DNA from: an uncultured beta proteobacterium
GTDB taxonomy: Bacteria > Pseudomonadota > Gammaproteobacteria > Burkholderiales > Burkholderiaceae_C
Assembly (NCBI GenBank): GCA_903897925.1
Contig: CAIUDG010000080.1
Coordinates: 62,001 to 126,000 of the forward strand
Reading direction: 5' to 3'
DNA: 64,000 bases
Within the stretch, counting starts at the first letter, position 1, and each line of letters starts with the position of its first letter. This document shows, in pieces, positions 62,581 through 64,000 of this stretch. The notes under the pieces were generated by a model. It did no database searches. It was not told the origin of the DNA and saw only the letters and a program-made list of their open reading frames with translations. Both the position numbers and the translations under genes were made by a program.

Positions 62581-64000
62581 ACCGGGTCAGGCTGCTGACC
62601 ATGCTCTATGACCTGGCCCGGGTCATTGGCGCGCAGAGCAGTTTGCCGCCACTGCTCAAGCGCGCGCTGCAGCGGCTGATGTTTCATACCGGCTTTCCGG
62701 TGGGTGCCGTGTTGCGCCAGGTGCTCAGTGCAGAGGGCGCCGTATTGCGGCTCGATACGGTGCTGGGCGACCACCGCATGGCGGCCCGCAGTGGCAGCAC
62801 CGTGGACATGCCAGTGGCCTGGGCGCAGGGGCCGATTGCGTTGCTGCGCGGTGCGCTGGTGCAGCAAGGTGCGGGAACCCTGCTGGACGGCTATGGCGCG
62901 GCACTGCGGTTGCCGGTACCCGGCTTTGGCGCCATCGTGTTGCTTGGCAAAGCAGACCGCGCGATCGACCTGCCCATCGCCGAACTGTTTCCGCAGATTC
63001 TGGACAACCTGTCCCAAGCGATCACGCTGTGTGCCAACAACGATGACTATGCGCGGCAAATCGAGGAAGACCGCGACAGTGCGCGGCAAAAGCTGGAAAT
63101 GGAGCGCACGCGCTTGCACACCCTGGTTTCATCCATTCCCGATGTGGTCTGGCTCAAGGACCCGGACGGCGTTTACCTCTTTTGCAATCCCAAGTTCGAG
63201 AGTTTCTTTGGCAGCGCCGAAGCCGACATCATCGGCAAGACCGATTACGACTTCGTTGACCGCGAGCAGGCAGACTTCTTTCGTGAAAATGACCGCAAGG
63301 CCATGGAGCTTGGCGGACCGCGCACCAATGAAGAATGGCTGACCTTTGCCTCGAATGGGTACCGCGGACTGTTCGAGGCCACCAAGGTGCCCATGCGCGC
63401 CGGGAACGGACAGCTCATCGGTGTGCTGGGCGTGGCGCGTGACATCACCTTGCGCAAACAAATGGAAGACGAATTGCGGCAAAGCGACCAGCGTTTTCGC
63501 AGCATGTTTGAAATGTCTCCGGACCCGGTGTGGCTCATCGAGGATCAGCATTTTGTGGAATGCAATCAGGCGGCGGTGAGCATGCTGGGTTTTCGCGAGA
63601 AGTCGGAATTCCTGCACATCCATCCCGGGCAGATATCGCCGCAATACCAGCCTGACGGAGAAGCGTCTTTCAGCAAAGCCGAACGCATGATGGCAATGGC
63701 CAAGGAAAAAGGCATGCACCGTTTCGAGTGGGTGCACTTGCGCGCGGATGGCAGCACCTTTGACGCCGAAGTGACGCTGTCTGCGCTGCGCCTGCAGGAT
63801 CGCCCAATTATTTATTGCACCTGGCGCGACATCACGCAGCGCAAACAGACGGAGCGCGAGCTGAAAAGTCACCAGGAGCACCTGGAGGAGTTGGTTGCGT
63901 CACGCACCAACGAACTGCAGGCCAGCCAGCAACAGTTGGCGACGATTATTGAAAACCTGCCCGCCATCTTGTTTACCAAAGATGCGCAAGGCCGCCACCT
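62577..64000 (+). CDS. GAF/PAS multi-domain sensor protein, 3'-truncated by window edge
   Basis: The frame starts at ATG 62577 (MNRVRLLTMLYDLARVIGAQ) and is open to the end of the window, 474 codons. A GAF-like domain (about 1-150), a helical linker, a PAS/PAC unit with WLKDPDGVYLFCNPKFESFFG (about 185-300) and a second PAS (about 300-430, MFEMSPDPVWLIED) are visible. A coiled coil (SHQEHLEELVASRTNEL) and the beginning of a third PAS follow. The partner FIST gene overlaps by ATGA. The output domain (histidine kinase, or GGDEF/EAL) is outside the window. It is most likely a hybrid histidine kinase, because such FIST-kinase pairs are known, but this is not visible. Confidence 0.9.
   Translation, partial: MNRVRLLTMLYDLARVIGAQSSLPPLLKRALQRLMFHTGFPVGAVLRQVLSAEGAVLRLDTVLGDHRMAARSGSTVDMPVAWAQGPIALLRGALVQQGAGTLLDGYGAALRLPVPGFGAIVLLGKADRAIDLPIAELFPQILDNLSQAITLCANNDDYARQIEEDRDSARQKLEMERTRLHTLVSSIPDVVWLKDPDGVYLFCNPKFESFFGSAEADIIGKTDYDFVDREQADFFRENDRKAMELGGPRTNEEWLTFASNGYRGLFEATKVPMRAGNGQLIGVLGVARDITLRKQMEDELRQSDQRFRSMFEMSPDPVWLIEDQHFVECNQAAVSMLGFREKSEFLHIHPGQISPQYQPDGEASFSKAERMMAMAKEKGMHRFEWVHLRADGSTFDAEVTLSALRLQDRPIIYCTWRDITQRKQTERELKSHQEHLEELVASRTNELQASQQQLATIIENLPAILFTKDAQGRH

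Overview
The window is about 64 kb of GC-rich, densely coded chromosome from a betaproteobacterium, most likely order Burkholderiales. This rests on gene content and order: glnA-DUF4124-glnL-glnG with an upstream sigma-54 promoter, RsuA-EI24-molybdopterin-binding neighbours, a thyA/folA locus, and a tandem glycine riboswitch before gcvTHP. I cannot assign a genus. No phage, transposase, CRISPR array or rRNA operon is visible.

Layout. 1-9.3 kb (+): 3' part of ahpF, a FmdB zinc-ribbon protein, an RsuA-type pseudouridine synthase, an EI24 membrane protein, a CinA-N protein, then the nitrogen module glnA / DUF4124 / glnL / glnG. 9.35-26.7 kb (-): one uninterrupted 14-gene run, DUF2069 - FAD oxidase - thyA - pelA - pelB (split in two) - pelCDEFG - folA - DUF4337 - xthA. 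The complete Pel exopolysaccharide cluster sits exactly between thyA and folA. 26.7-42.6 kb: YihY family protein, alpha/beta hydrolase, O-acetylhomoserine sulfhydrylase, CBS protein, an orphan solute-binding protein followed by a 1453-residue hybrid kinase, aroC, aroQ, a LysR/dioxygenase divergent pair, and a patatin/Omp85 (type Vd) autotransporter. 42.6-50.8 kb: gcvPHT behind a tandem glycine riboswitch, ETF-ubiquinone oxidoreductase, two SDR enzymes (one with a LiuR-like operator). 50.9-53.8 kb: tRNA-Val(GAC) with promoter and terminator, a 50-residue histidine-rich lipoprotein gene, minisatellite-like repeats, cdh and a D,D-carboxypeptidase.

54-64 kb is a dense signalling island: an EAL-domain remnant, a pseudo-receiver lacking its phospho-acceptor Asp, a CZB zinc-sensor protein, an orphan Hpt, a NarL/LuxR response regulator, a solute-binding protein translationally coupled to a hybrid kinase, an HD-GYP c-di-GMP phosphodiesterase, and a FIST sensor coupled to a GAF/PAS kinase that runs off the window. 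Three copies of an unfamiliar motif (CCTAGG-N6-CCCAGTT, imperfect dyad) lie upstream of three of these genes, each oriented toward the gene it precedes.

How parts connect (inference): PelD keeps the RGLD c-di-GMP-binding motif, so Pel output should respond to c-di-GMP, and the HD-GYP protein could lower it. The hybrid kinase, orphan Hpt and LuxR regulator could form a split phosphorelay. The strongest leads for something new are the fissioned PelB, the Pel insertion at thyA/folA, and the shared upstream motif of the signalling island.
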